A stretch of 64,000 nucleotides of DNA, taken from contig NZ_JBFEFH010000022.1 of the NCBI RefSeq assembly GCF_040717455.1, forward strand, positions 1 through 64,000. Direction: 5' to 3'. The notes beneath the pieces were generated by a model. That model searched no databases. It was not told where the DNA came from and worked only from the letters and a program-made list of their open reading frames with translations. This document shows positions 8,903 through 16,840 of the stretch, one piece after another. Position 1 is the stretch's first letter. Every line of letters begins with the position of its first letter. Source of the DNA: Tautonia sp040717455 (GTDB lineage: Bacteria; Planctomycetota; Planctomycetia; Isosphaerales; Isosphaeraceae). A program made the position numbers and the translations under genes.

Positions 8903-9472
8903 TCAGTCCCCCGCCCCTTCTCCGGCGACCTCGCCCTCGGCCGAGATCCCTGCCAGGTCCGTCCCCTCGCCGGTCGCCTCGGCCTCGATCGACCGCCGGG
9001 GCCTCGGAAACCAGGCCGGATCGGCCTCGTCTCGGACGCGACGGAGATCGTGCACGTCGGGCTCGACCGCGGCGAGACGGTCGCCGCCCACGGCGTTGCC
9101 GTCGTCGAGGTCGGAGAGGGCCGACTCATAGGCGGCGAGCAACCGGGCCGCGAGGGCGTCGACCCGGTTCCAGGGGCCCTCGGGCATGTCGCTGTCGGCG
9201 GCGACCTCGGGGAGCCACTTCGCCAGGTCGCGCTGGATCGGCAGGAGTTCGTCGTGGGCCTCGTCGACCCGACCGGCCGAGAGGGCCGCTCGGCTCGCCT
9301 CGTGGCCGGCGATCAGGCGATCGACGGCGTCGGGGAAGTCGGTCGGCCGGTGAGCCGGGTCGACGTGGGCGGCGTGGTCGTGGTCGTGATCGTGATCATG
9401 GTCGTGGTCATGGTCGTCTGCGCATCCGGCCAGGGCGGCGAGCAACGCGAGGGTTCGGGCAATCGGCTTCAT
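8903..9472 (-). CDS. Asp-His-repeat lipoprotein, probable metal-binding
   Basis: The 189-residue product has a lipoprotein signal ending in LAALAGC (lipid attachment at the Cys), directly followed by ADD and seven consecutive Asp-His pairs; the rest is helical and acidic (residues 45-150) with a Glu/Gly-rich tail. Such His/Asp runs bind Zn, Ni or Cu. The DNA of the run uses CAT/CAC and GAC/GAT interchangeably, so the repeat is held at protein level. ATG at 9472 is preceded by GGGAG at good spacing. The gene lies 20 bases after the MoxR gene and 42 before the permease gene; it is probably the periplasmic metal-collecting partner of the permease. The helical part matches no family I can name. 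Confidence 0.8.
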   Translation of the reverse strand: MKPIARTLALLAALAGCADDHDHDHDHDHDHDHAAHVDPAHRPTDFPDAVDRLIAGHEASRAALSAGRVDEAHDELLPIQRDLAKWLPEVAADSDMPEGPWNRVDALAARLLAAYESALSDLDDGNAVGGDRLAAVEPDVHDLRRVRDEADPAWFPRPRRSIEAEATGEGTDLAGISAEGEVAGEGAGD

Positions 9473-9492
9473 CAGGTCGCTCCCAGTCGGGG

Positions 9493-10464
9493 TTAGGCAC
9501 GCCGGGCCTTGGGGTAGACGGGCACGGGGACCGAGTCGAGGACTTCGGAGACGACGCGGGAGGCGGCCTCGGGCTCGACGCCGAGCCGCACGTCGAGCAC
9601 GGGCCGGGCGACGGCCTGCACGTCGTCGGGCGTGACGAAGGCGCGGCCGTCGAGGAAGGCCTGGGCCTGGGCCAGCCGCTGCCACGTCAAGAGGCCTCGC
9701 GGGCTGAGTCCGAGCGTCACCTGGCGGTGCCCCCGCGTCGCGGCGGCGAGGTCGACGAGGTACTCGGCCACCATCGGCCCGACGGCGACCCCGGCCACGT
9801 GCTCCTGCAAGCCCCGAAGCCGGCCGTGCCCGATCGGCTCGATGGGGGTCGTCTCCTGGTCTTCACCGGATCCGACGGCGGCGGCCAGCATCGCCAGCTC
9901 GTCGAGCCGGCCGGGGTAGCCGATCCGCAGCTTCATGGCGAAGCGATCGAGCTGGGCCTCGGGCAGGGGATAGGTGCCGTGCTGCTCCACGGGATTCTGC
10001 GTGGCGATGACGAAGAAGGTCCCCGAGAGGACATGCCGGACCGAATCGACCGTCACCTGACGCTCGGCCATCGCCTCCAGCAGGGCGCTCTGGGTGCGGG
10101 GCGTGGCGCGGTTGATCTCGTCGGCCAGGAGCACGTCGGCGAAGACGGGGCCGGGCAGGAACTCGAACTCGCGCGTCTTCTGGTCGAAGACGCGGAAGCC
10201 GGTGATGTCGCCCGGCAGCAGGTCGGGGGTGCACTGCACGCGGGCGAAGCGGCCGCCGATCACGCGGGCCATCGCCTTGGCCAGCGTCGTCTTGCCCAGT
10301 CCGGGGAGGTCCTCGATCAGCAGGTGTCCCCGGGCGAGGAGGCAGGCCAGGACGTGCTCGATCACGTCGGTCTTGCCCCGCAACGCGGCGTTGAGGGCGG
10401 ATCGGATCGCCTCGACCGCCTGGCGATCGGCGTCGACCAGGGGCGCCTCGGTGGCTTCGGTCAT
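9493..10464 (-). CDS. MoxR-family AAA+ ATPase
   Basis: A 323-residue AAA_3 ATPase. Walker A is GLGKTT, Walker B is LLADEIN, the conserved ATQNPVEQHGTYPLPEAQLDRF segment spans sensor 1 and beyond, and the C-terminal lid domain ends with VTPDDVQAVARPVLDVRL. MoxR ATPases act as cytoplasmic chaperones that insert cofactors or metals or assemble complexes with DUF58/VWA partners. ATG at 10464 overlaps the stop of the upstream transglutaminase-fold gene by four bases (ATGA), and GAGGGA lies before it, so the longer open frame upstream is not coding. The neighbours suggest it serves the membrane protein upstream or the metal lipoprotein and permease downstream. Confidence 0.93.
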   Translation of the reverse strand: MTEATEAPLVDADRQAVEAIRSALNAALRGKTDVIEHVLACLLARGHLLIEDLPGLGKTTLAKAMARVIGGRFARVQCTPDLLPGDITGFRVFDQKTREFEFLPGPVFADVLLADEINRATPRTQSALLEAMAERQVTVDSVRHVLSGTFFVIATQNPVEQHGTYPLPEAQLDRFAMKLRIGYPGRLDELAMLAAAVGSGEDQETTPIEPIGHGRLRGLQEHVAGVAVGPMVAEYLVDLAAATRGHRQVTLGLSPRGLLTWQRLAQAQAFLDGRAFVTPDDVQAVARPVLDVRLGVEPEAASRVVSEVLDSVPVPVYPKARRA

Positions 10465-12785
10465 GATGCCAGTTCCCTCGGGAGATTGTCTGTGGGGGTG
10501 ATCGACCGGAAGGTGCGGAGCGTCCAGCCCCGCACGACGCGGCGGCAGAGGGCCCGGCAGTCGACATCGGACGGGAGCGGGCCGGGGGCGTAGGCGCTCC
10601 ACTGGGCGAGCCGGACGAGCGCTCGGAGGTCTCCTCCCAGGTGGTCGGGCGCCGACGCGACGATGCCGCCGCACCAGCGCGACGGCGTCTCGCCGATGGT
10701 CCTGGCCCGGCCCGCCAGGGAGGCCCGACGCTCGACCAGGCGGAGGGTCGCGAGCACCGCCCGCGACGGCGCCCCGACCCGCGTCGCGAGGCACCAGGCG
10801 AGCGTCCAGGCGCGGTCGAGCACGTCGCGGCGTCGCCAGGCCAGCAGGCCGATCCCGACCGCCACGAACCCCAACCCCGCGGCGTTCCTGCCGGCCCACT
10901 TCCCGGCCGAGCCCAGGCCCGCCAGCACGCGATCGAGCGGCGATCGGACCGGCGGCATCAACTCGAAGCCCGGCGTCGGCTCGACCGCCACCCAGTCGCC
11001 TCCGGGGACCTGGACCTCGACCCAGAGATGGGCGTCGCCCGACGCCACGGCGACGTGCCGCGCGACCGGGTCGTACCTCTTCGGGTCGACGTAGAGGCCG
11101 CCGACGACCCGCGTCGGGTAGCCGAGCGACCGGAGCATCAGGGCCGCCGCCGTGGCGAACAGGTAGTCGGGACCCCGTCGGGTGTCCTCCAGGAAGTGGG
11201 CCATCACGTCGGGGCAGCCCTCGGGGGGCGTCGCCGCCCGATCGAACGAGCAGTGGCCGCGCAGGTGGGCGACGACGGCCTCGACCTGCCGCCAGCCCCT
11301 CGGGACCCCGGCGGACCAGTCCGAGGCCAGCCGGAGCAGGACCGGGGGACACTCATCGACCTGCGAGTATCGGAGGAAGGCGTCGCCGGGTCGCTGCGAG
11401 AAGGCGAGCCGCCGCAACGACTCCGGGAGCGGCGAGCGCGCCTCGGTGTCGATCACCGTCCCCGGCGGGATCGACCGGCCGCTCATCCGCAGGACGCCCG
11501 GCTGGGCCCACTCGTAGAAGTCGACGCGGTTGACGCTGCCGACCCGGAACCGCTCCAGGTGGGCCGGGCTCGGGATGCTCGCCGTCTCCAGCAGGCCGAC
11601 CTTGACCCGATGCGTCACCCGCCCCGAGAGGTACGGACGGGCCGTCGCCTCGACCCGCAGCCAGGGGCTCTCGGGCCCCTCGCCCCGGAGCCGGGCATCG
11701 TTCGGCGACGGCGGGCCCTCCGCCCAGGACTCGCCGTCGAAGGTGTCGTAGGCGACGAGCCTCAGGTGGGCCGGCGCCCGGCCCCGGACGTAGAGCAGGG
11801 CGTCGGCCTCGGCCCCCGGCGGGTCGCGGGGTCCGGGCGGCTTGCGGTGCGTCGAGAACTCGCGGCCGGCGCGATGGTCCTCGGAGGGGTGCTCCCGACG
11901 CCTCTGAATCTCGGTCGGCCCGAGCGCGATCGCCTTCTCCTGCTTCTTCTTCATGGGTTCGCCGAAGGTCTCGCTGAAGGCGTCGTACAGGCTCGGCTGA
12001 TCCGTTTCCAGGTAGACCTCGCTCTGGGAGAAGCCGACGCTGTCGGCCGAGTCGCGGGCATCGACCTCGTTGGGGCCGTCGCCGACGCCGGAGCGGGCCT
12101 CGGGGTCCGACCAGTCGGTGCCGCCCGAGGAGGGGAACAGGCCGGCGAGCGCCGCGGCGGCGGTCGTCGGGCCGACGGCCGCGATGGCCAGCATCGCCGC
12201 CGTGCCCCCGAGTGCCACCGCCGCGCCGGCCAGCGGCAGCCGGCCCCTCGGCGCCCTGCACGTCGGCAGCCCGAGCCAGTAACCCGCCAGAAGCCAGCCG
12301 GCGCCGATGACCGCGAAGGTCCCGGCCATCACGGTCATCACCTGCCCCTCGACCAGCGACGAGCCGGCCAACACCCCGAACAGCGCGACCACCGCCGCCA
12401 GCCGCCCCGCCATCGGCTTGCGGGACAGGGCGGCCAGTCCGAGTCCCAGGTTCCGCAGCCCCTCCAGCAGCATCGTCTCCGGCATCACCCCGCCGCCAAG
12501 CACAGCGATCCGTGCCGGATGCCAGGCGAACGGCAGGGCGGCCAGGACGAGCAGGGCGATCGTCTCCCGCCGCGTCGGCAGTCGACCCCGGTCGCCCCGA
12601 CCCCGGCCCAGCAGGGCGAAGGCCGCGAGCATCGCGGCGACGAGCCCTCCTGCCCGGAGCAAGGCCAGGCCGGTCGAATGCGTCATGCCGCGGAGGGCCA
12701 GTTCCAGGCTCGCCACGCCGATCGCCGCCAGGGCGATGGTCAAGCCGACCGCCTGGCGGCCCCGCCGGTGTTCCTCAGCGGACAT
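10461..12785 (-). CDS. Membrane protein with transglutaminase-like domain, catalytic Cys missing
   Basis: The 774-residue protein has about six N-terminal membrane segments (residues 10-215), a long periplasmic region, a transglutaminase-like core at about 490-610, one more membrane segment near 645, and a cytoplasmic tail. In the core, the usual G-x-C-x-x-F-A-S-A motif reads GPDYLFATA, placing D540 where the catalytic Cys should be. The following LRSLGYPTRVVGGLYVDP, H586 (DAHLWVEV) and E602 (VEPTPG) align with the other triad positions, so the fold is clear but thiol chemistry is not expected. Genes of this type normally sit between DUF58 and MoxR, as here. It overlaps both neighbours (11 and 4 bases). 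Confidence 0.85.
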   Translation of the reverse strand: MSAEEHRRGRQAVGLTIALAAIGVASLELALRGMTHSTGLALLRAGGLVAAMLAAFALLGRGRGDRGRLPTRRETIALLVLAALPFAWHPARIAVLGGGVMPETMLLEGLRNLGLGLAALSRKPMAGRLAAVVALFGVLAGSSLVEGQVMTVMAGTFAVIGAGWLLAGYWLGLPTCRAPRGRLPLAGAAVALGGTAAMLAIAAVGPTTAAAALAGLFPSSGGTDWSDPEARSGVGDGPNEVDARDSADSVGFSQSEVYLETDQPSLYDAFSETFGEPMKKKQEKAIALGPTEIQRRREHPSEDHRAGREFSTHRKPPGPRDPPGAEADALLYVRGRAPAHLRLVAYDTFDGESWAEGPPSPNDARLRGEGPESPWLRVEATARPYLSGRVTHRVKVGLLETASIPSPAHLERFRVGSVNRVDFYEWAQPGVLRMSGRSIPPGTVIDTEARSPLPESLRRLAFSQRPGDAFLRYSQVDECPPVLLRLASDWSAGVPRGWRQVEAVVAHLRGHCSFDRAATPPEGCPDVMAHFLEDTRRGPDYLFATAAALMLRSLGYPTRVVGGLYVDPKRYDPVARHVAVASGDAHLWVEVQVPGGDWVAVEPTPGFELMPPVRSPLDRVLAGLGSAGKWAGRNAAGLGFVAVGIGLLAWRRRDVLDRAWTLAWCLATRVGAPSRAVLATLRLVERRASLAGRARTIGETPSRWCGGIVASAPDHLGGDLRALVRLAQWSAYAPGPLPSDVDCRALCRRVVRGWTLRTFRSITPTDNLPRELAS

Positions 12786-14064
12786 CGCCGATCTCCTTTC
12801 GCTGGAGCCAGACCTGTCGGGCGACGCGAGTCGGGTCGTCGATCACGACCCAGGGGCGGATGGGCCAGGCCGGGTCGATCGGCGACCCGGCCACTGCTCC
12901 CTCCTCGAACGCCGACGCCGCGAGCACCGCGAACCGCTCGACGGTGCCTCCCGGGCGCCCTCGACCCCCGAGGCGCGCCCGGTCGGTGCAGACGACGACC
13001 CGCAAACCCCGGCCGAACCGCCGGCAGGCCGGACCGTCGAGCAGGTCGGCAAGCGGGCCGTACCCCTCCGCATCGAGCCGAGCCATCGCGTCGAGCACCG
13101 CCGCACGGCGGGCGGCGGTCGTCCCGCCCTTCGCCGCGATCGGGCGATCGCCGACGACGAGTTCGGCGTCGGCCCCCTGGCCGATCCAGTCGTCGAGCAG
13201 GCTGGCGGCCACCCGGATCGCCCATTCGAGCGAGCCGTCGGGCCCCCGGCCGACGTGGGAGGCCGGATCGAGGTCGAGCACGACCTGGATCCTCGGGGCT
13301 GCGGCCGCCTGCCGCTCGCAGACGATCAACTCGCCGTGTCGAGCCGTCTGCGACCAGTGGACCCGACGCATCGGGTCCCCCCGGCGATAGGGCCGGACGC
13401 CGAGCAGGTCGCCCGCGTCGCCGGGGCGGTCGCGGAAGGAAGCCCCCTCCGAGGCGTCGCCGCCGGCCTCCTCGGGGATCGGGCCGACGGGGAAGGTCCT
13501 CGGCCAGATCAGCACGGGACGCCCCACCGCCAGCAACCGGGCCGACTCGCGCAAGCCGAATGGGAAGCCGGTCGTCAGCCGGGCGCCGCCGACCGGGTGC
13601 TCACCCCGACGATCGGGCACGAAGTCCCACTCGACGACGCCCCGCCGCCAGCCGCCGACGTGGGCCAAGGCCAGCTGGCTCGGGTCGTCGGCCGCCCCGC
13701 CTCCGAAGCGGATTGCGAGCCCCCAGGCCCCCCACGGCGCCCGGTTGCGGAACTCGAGGCGGGCGGCGACGGGCTGCCCTTCCCGGCCTCGGCGCCGCTC
13801 GAACGAGACGGCCCCCCGCAGCCCCCGGAGGCTGACCCAGGGCCAGACGACGCCCAGGCCCATGACCGTCGCCAGGCCGCCGGCCAGCGCCAGGCCCCTC
13901 GGGTGCAGCACCAGGCCGCAGAGGACCGCCGCGACCGTCGCCGTGCCGAGCACCGCGATCGGGTGCCGGACGACCGGGTCGAGCCGCCGGGCCCATCGGA
14001 GTTCGCGTGACAGGACGGAGCGGGGCCGCGCGGGCGCGGTCCCTCCTCGGGTAAGAGTCGTCAT
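12775..14064 (-). CDS. DUF58 domain-containing protein
   Basis: The 429-residue protein has two hydrophobic segments (about residues 33-75) and then a cytoplasmic region with the DUF58 signature RRGDPMRRVHWSQTARHGEL at about 240-260, corresponding to the family pattern G-D-x-x-R-x-I-x-W-x-x-S/T-A-R. DUF58 proteins are partners of MoxR ATPases. The gene heads the overlapping set DUF58, transglutaminase-fold, MoxR. No good ribosome binding site is visible before the ATG at 14064. A short VWA-like region follows, where VVLDLDPASH is only a weak match to the metal site motif. Confidence 0.88.
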   Translation of the reverse strand: MTTLTRGGTAPARPRSVLSRELRWARRLDPVVRHPIAVLGTATVAAVLCGLVLHPRGLALAGGLATVMGLGVVWPWVSLRGLRGAVSFERRRGREGQPVAARLEFRNRAPWGAWGLAIRFGGGAADDPSQLALAHVGGWRRGVVEWDFVPDRRGEHPVGGARLTTGFPFGLRESARLLAVGRPVLIWPRTFPVGPIPEEAGGDASEGASFRDRPGDAGDLLGVRPYRRGDPMRRVHWSQTARHGELIVCERQAAAAPRIQVVLDLDPASHVGRGPDGSLEWAIRVAASLLDDWIGQGADAELVVGDRPIAAKGGTTAARRAAVLDAMARLDAEGYGPLADLLDGPACRRFGRGLRVVVCTDRARLGGRGRPGGTVERFAVLAASAFEEGAVAGSPIDPAWPIRPWVVIDDPTRVARQVWLQRKEIGDVR

Positions 14065-14132
14065 CGCCGGGCGTACTCACCATGCCGCCGCGCCGGTCGG
14101 ATGGCCCGACCGGGCGGCCCTCGCGGGCTCAT

Positions 14133-14156
14133 CACCGGCGACGATCGTCGCCGGTG
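14133..14156. terminator. 24-base perfect palindrome, terminator or operator
   Basis: CACCGGCGACGA is followed immediately by its exact reverse complement. It lies 120 bases after the stop of the small Cys/His protein gene and 69 bases before the DUF58 start, so it could end the first transcript, or bind a dimeric regulator of the DUF58-MoxR-permease run. No T-tract is present. Confidence 0.4.
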
Positions 14157-14276
14157 CCGGTTGCGGGGCAGGTCCCCGGGCCGGCCGCCCCAAGAACTCG
14201 GCGGAGGGCGATCCATCCTGCGCGGTCATCGCGCCGGCAATCGCGCATCCTGGGCGGGGGAGTCGGTCGGGGGGGG

Positions 14277-14624
14277 TCAGGCGGGCGAAATGGGCGGAGC
14301 CCGAGGATCGCCTGGAAGGCGATCGGGCGACCGGATGTCGGTCGGAACCGTCGGGATGACCGCGGCGATGGCGACCGATTCCGAGCGGATCGGTTCAGGA
14401 AGGTCGAGCAGTTGCCCCTGGCCGGCGACGTGGCAGATCAGGCAGTCCGAATGGTCGGATGCCGGCGAGGCGGGGGCGGGGTGGTCGTCCTCGGTCGAGC
14501 AGCTCGTCGCGGCCCCATCATGCGAGCCATCGACCAGCGCATGCAAGCCACCCCCACAGGCCGAGGTCAGCCCGTAAGAGGCGAGCAGCAACGCCGTGAT
14601 GATTCGTTGGAATGCGGCCGTCAT
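14277..14624 (-). CDS. Small exported Cys/His protein, hypothetical
   Basis: This 115-residue protein begins with a signal or membrane segment (FQRIITALLLASYGLTSACGGGLHALVD) and carries a His/Asp-rich middle with SCSTEDDH and a CLICH motif (HSDCLICHVAGQGQ). Similar small planctomycete proteins share the pattern of an N-terminal 'GxxLH' followed by 'DCxICHxxAQ', and resemble DUF2946-like copper-associated proteins, but I cannot assign a function with certainty. It lies upstream of, and on the same strand as, the cluster that ends in a metal permease, which fits a metal-binding role. A weak GGGCGA precedes the ATG at 14624. Confidence 0.6.
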   Translation of the reverse strand: MTAAFQRIITALLLASYGLTSACGGGLHALVDGSHDGAATSCSTEDDHPAPASPASDHSDCLICHVAGQGQLLDLPEPIRSESVAIAAVIPTVPTDIRSPDRLPGDPRAPPISPA

Positions 14625-14809
14625 GGGTCGCCCAAGAGTTCAGCCTTCGAGATGCCTGGTGAAGGCCGGGAACCGGGACCGACTTACTGGTTTGTCACGG
14701 ATATATTGCGCGAACCACCTTCCAGGGTCAACGGGTGCTCCACGTGATTGTCAGGCCCCGATCGAAATGTCCGGTCGATGCGCCCTCCAGCCCAAGCCTG
14801 GAGGACGCC

Positions 14810-15019
14810 ATGAACCCCGATCGGATTAGCATCAGCGAACATGATCGCAAGCCCTTCACCGTCCTCAAGCCGGTCCTCGACGGCCGCCGGTCCCAGGCCG
14901 AGGCCGCCCGACTGCTCGGCAGGAGCACCAGGCAGGCCCGACGCCTCGTCGCCCGACTGATGGACGAGGGGGATGCAGGGCTGATCCACACGCTCCGGGA
15001 TCGCCCCTCGAGTCGAATT
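14810..15019 (+). pseudogene. Truncated ISNCY-type transposase, N-terminal helix-turn-helix
   Basis: The first 70 codons from ATG 14810 encode a typical ISNCY transposase start: a helix-turn-helix in RRSQAEAARLLGRSTRQARR followed by LVARLMDEGDAGLIHTLRDRPSSR. Beyond that point the frame continues only as antisense of miaA, so the catalytic DDE part is missing and the gene is a remnant. GAGGA lies before the ATG, and the arms CCTCCAG (14784-14790) and CTGGAGG (14798-14804) could fold over that site, a common way for insertion sequences to limit translation. The break lies 18 bases from the miaA stop codon. The left end of the element is probably within 14690-14780. Confidence 0.75.
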
Positions 15020-15037
15020 CCCTGGGCGTGGGAGGGA

Positions 15038-16000
15038 TCAGGCCGGGGCGAGGGGCTCGGTGCTGGGGAGGAGGGAGAGGAGGCGGGAGGCGGTGTGGTC
15101 GGGTGGTTCGGGGGCGGAGAGGGGGAGGAACTGGACCTCGGCGAGGGAGCGGAACCAGGTGAGCTGGCGCTTGGCGAACTGGCGGGTGCGGGTCTGGATG
15201 AGGTCGAGGGCGGCGGACTCGGAGGGGAGGCGGCCGGCGAGGAGGTCGAGGACCTCGCGGTAGCCGACGCCCTGCATGGGGACGGGGTGGGGCGGGTGGG
15301 GCCGGGCGAGCAGGCGGCGGACCTCGTCGATCAGGCCGTCGGCGAACATGGATGTGACGCGGCGGTTGATGCGGTCGTACAGCTCGGCGCGGGGGCGGTC
15401 GAGGCAGAAGACGGGGACGGAGGCGGGGGCGGGACGGTCGTGTTCCTGCTGGAGGGCGCTGAGGGGTCGGCCGGTGAGGGTGAAGACTTCGAGGGCGCGG
15501 ATGACCCGGCGGCGGTCGTTCGGGTGCAGGCGGGAGGCGGAGGGGGGGTCGACGGCGGCGAGCCGGGCGTGGAGGGCGGTGTTGCCGAGGCGGTCGGCCT
15601 CGTCTTCCAGGGTTCGGCGGAGGCCGGGGTCGGCGGCGGGGCCGTCGAAGAGGCCGCGCAGGAGGGCTTTCAGGTACATCGGCGTTCCGCCGACGAAGAG
15701 GGCGGGCCGGTTGCGCGAGGCGATGGCGCGGAGGGCGTCGGCGGCCCGGTCGCGGTAGTCGGCGACGGAGGCCGATTGCCAGGGGTCGAGCACGTCGATC
15801 AGGTGGTGCGGGATGCCGCGGCGCTCGGCCTCGGTGGGCTTGGCGGTGCCGATGTCCATGCCGCGGTAGAGGGTCATCGAGTCGAGGGCGATGACCTCGG
15901 CGTCGAGCCGCTCGGCCAGGGCGATGCCGACGCCCGTCTTGCCTGAAGCGGTCGGGCCGGTCAGGTAGATGGCGCGGTGGAAGGGGTTGGCAGTCGGCAT
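15038..16000 (-). CDS. miaA: tRNA dimethylallyltransferase
   Basis: MiaA adds a dimethylallyl group to A37 of tRNAs that read codons starting with U. The 320-residue product has the P-loop GPTASGKT near the N-terminus, LDSMTLYRGMDIGTAKP with the catalytic Asp, HHLIDVLDP, the VGGTPMYLKALLRGLFDG substrate segment, LHPNDRRRVIRALEV and QGVGYREV. The start ATG at 16000 places the P-loop about ten residues from the N-terminus, as in the family; the frame is open for 73 more codons upstream, but that part is Arg-rich and contains the hairpin at 16138-16166. The last codons lie next to the transposase remnant and appear intact. Confidence 0.96.
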   Translation of the reverse strand: MPTANPFHRAIYLTGPTASGKTGVGIALAERLDAEVIALDSMTLYRGMDIGTAKPTEAERRGIPHHLIDVLDPWQSASVADYRDRAADALRAIASRNRPALFVGGTPMYLKALLRGLFDGPAADPGLRRTLEDEADRLGNTALHARLAAVDPPSASRLHPNDRRRVIRALEVFTLTGRPLSALQQEHDRPAPASVPVFCLDRPRAELYDRINRRVTSMFADGLIDEVRRLLARPHPPHPVPMQGVGYREVLDLLAGRLPSESAALDLIQTRTRQFAKRQLTWFRSLAEVQFLPLSAPEPPDHTASRLLSLLPSTEPLAPA

Positions 16001-16137
16001 GGGCGTCGGGTCGGGGCGGGTGGCGTTGCGTTGCGGTTGTCGGGGACGGCGGCGGATGGACGGTTGCGGGCCGGCGCGGCGACGTCGGGCGGCGAGGATC
16101 GCGCCAGGCGTGCTCTGGAACGTCTTGCGGCTGCGCC

Positions 16138-16166
16138 GCCCGGACAACGCCCCGCGTTGTCCGGGC
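16138..16166 (-). terminator. Strong stem-loop between two genes
   Basis: The arms CCCGGACAACGC and GCGTTGTCCGGG are perfect complements around a CCC loop, and one more G-C pair extends the stem to 13 base pairs. It lies 50 bases after the stop of the small secreted protein gene and upstream of miaA, so it most likely terminates the former. Confidence 0.7.
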
Positions 16167-16215
16167 CACCCGAGGGCACATTCAATCGCATGCGGAAGCG
16201 ACGACTTTTCAACGA

Positions 16216-16719
16216 TCACTGATCAACGGCGTCCTGCTTCTTGAGGACGAACAGGTGTTCCTTCTCGTGATCGGGCTTGAAATCGTCGGGGTAGTCCTCG
16301 CCCTGGGCGTCGTAGATGAGGGTCAGGAATCCGGGGGTCTCGTCGAGGGAGACGAGGGCCTTGCCTTTCGTGCCGACGGTGTCGTCGGACTCGGTCTGGA
16401 GTTCGTCGTCGGTCTCGGACTTGACCTTGACGGTTTCGAGCGAGAGGCGGCCGGAGCCGTCGGAGACCTCGTCGATCTGGTAGCGGGCGGCGTAGATCTC
16501 GCCGCCGTCGGCGCGGTGGAGGCTGATGCGGTCGGGGGTGATGCGGACGGTGCCTTGCAACTCCTCGTCGGAGACGCGCTCGTCGCCGCGCTGGCCGCGT
16601 TCCATCGCATAGACGCCGAGCAGGGAGTCGCGAAACGACTCGCGGGCATCTTGCGAGGGGGTGGGCGTCGGGGCGAGGGTCAGGGCGGCGAGGGCGATCG
16701 AGGCGGAGAGGGAAAGCAT
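16216..16719 (-). CDS. Small secreted protein, possibly TIGR03067-like
   Basis: The 167-residue protein has a signal peptide (MLSLSASIALAALTLAPTPT) and a single beta-rich domain: LLGVYAMERGQRGDE, then VRITPDRISLHRADGGEIYAARYQID, and FLTLIYDAQGEDYPDDF near the end. This order resembles the small lipocalin-like domains (TIGR03067) that planctomycetes carry in many copies, but the match is by eye and weak. AGGAGCGA precedes the ATG at 16719. No role can be given. Confidence 0.6.
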   Translation of the reverse strand: MLSLSASIALAALTLAPTPTPSQDARESFRDSLLGVYAMERGQRGDERVSDEELQGTVRITPDRISLHRADGGEIYAARYQIDEVSDGSGRLSLETVKVKSETDDELQTESDDTVGTKGKALVSLDETPGFLTLIYDAQGEDYPDDFKPDHEKEHLFVLKKQDAVDQ

Positions 16720-16840
16720 CGGGGGTCGCTCCTGGGGTTCGGTCTCATCGAAGGGAGAAGGCGTACGCCTCGACCCAGAGGGGGGCAAGTCCGATGCCGG
16801 GTGAATCGGATGAGGAGGATCGGGGGGCGGGGTTCCCTTC

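Noticed and set aside
9493..11352. A 619-codon version of the MoxR protein
   Set aside because: The first 295 codons overlap the transglutaminase-fold gene in another frame; the ATG at 10464 with the ATGA overlap is the natural start.
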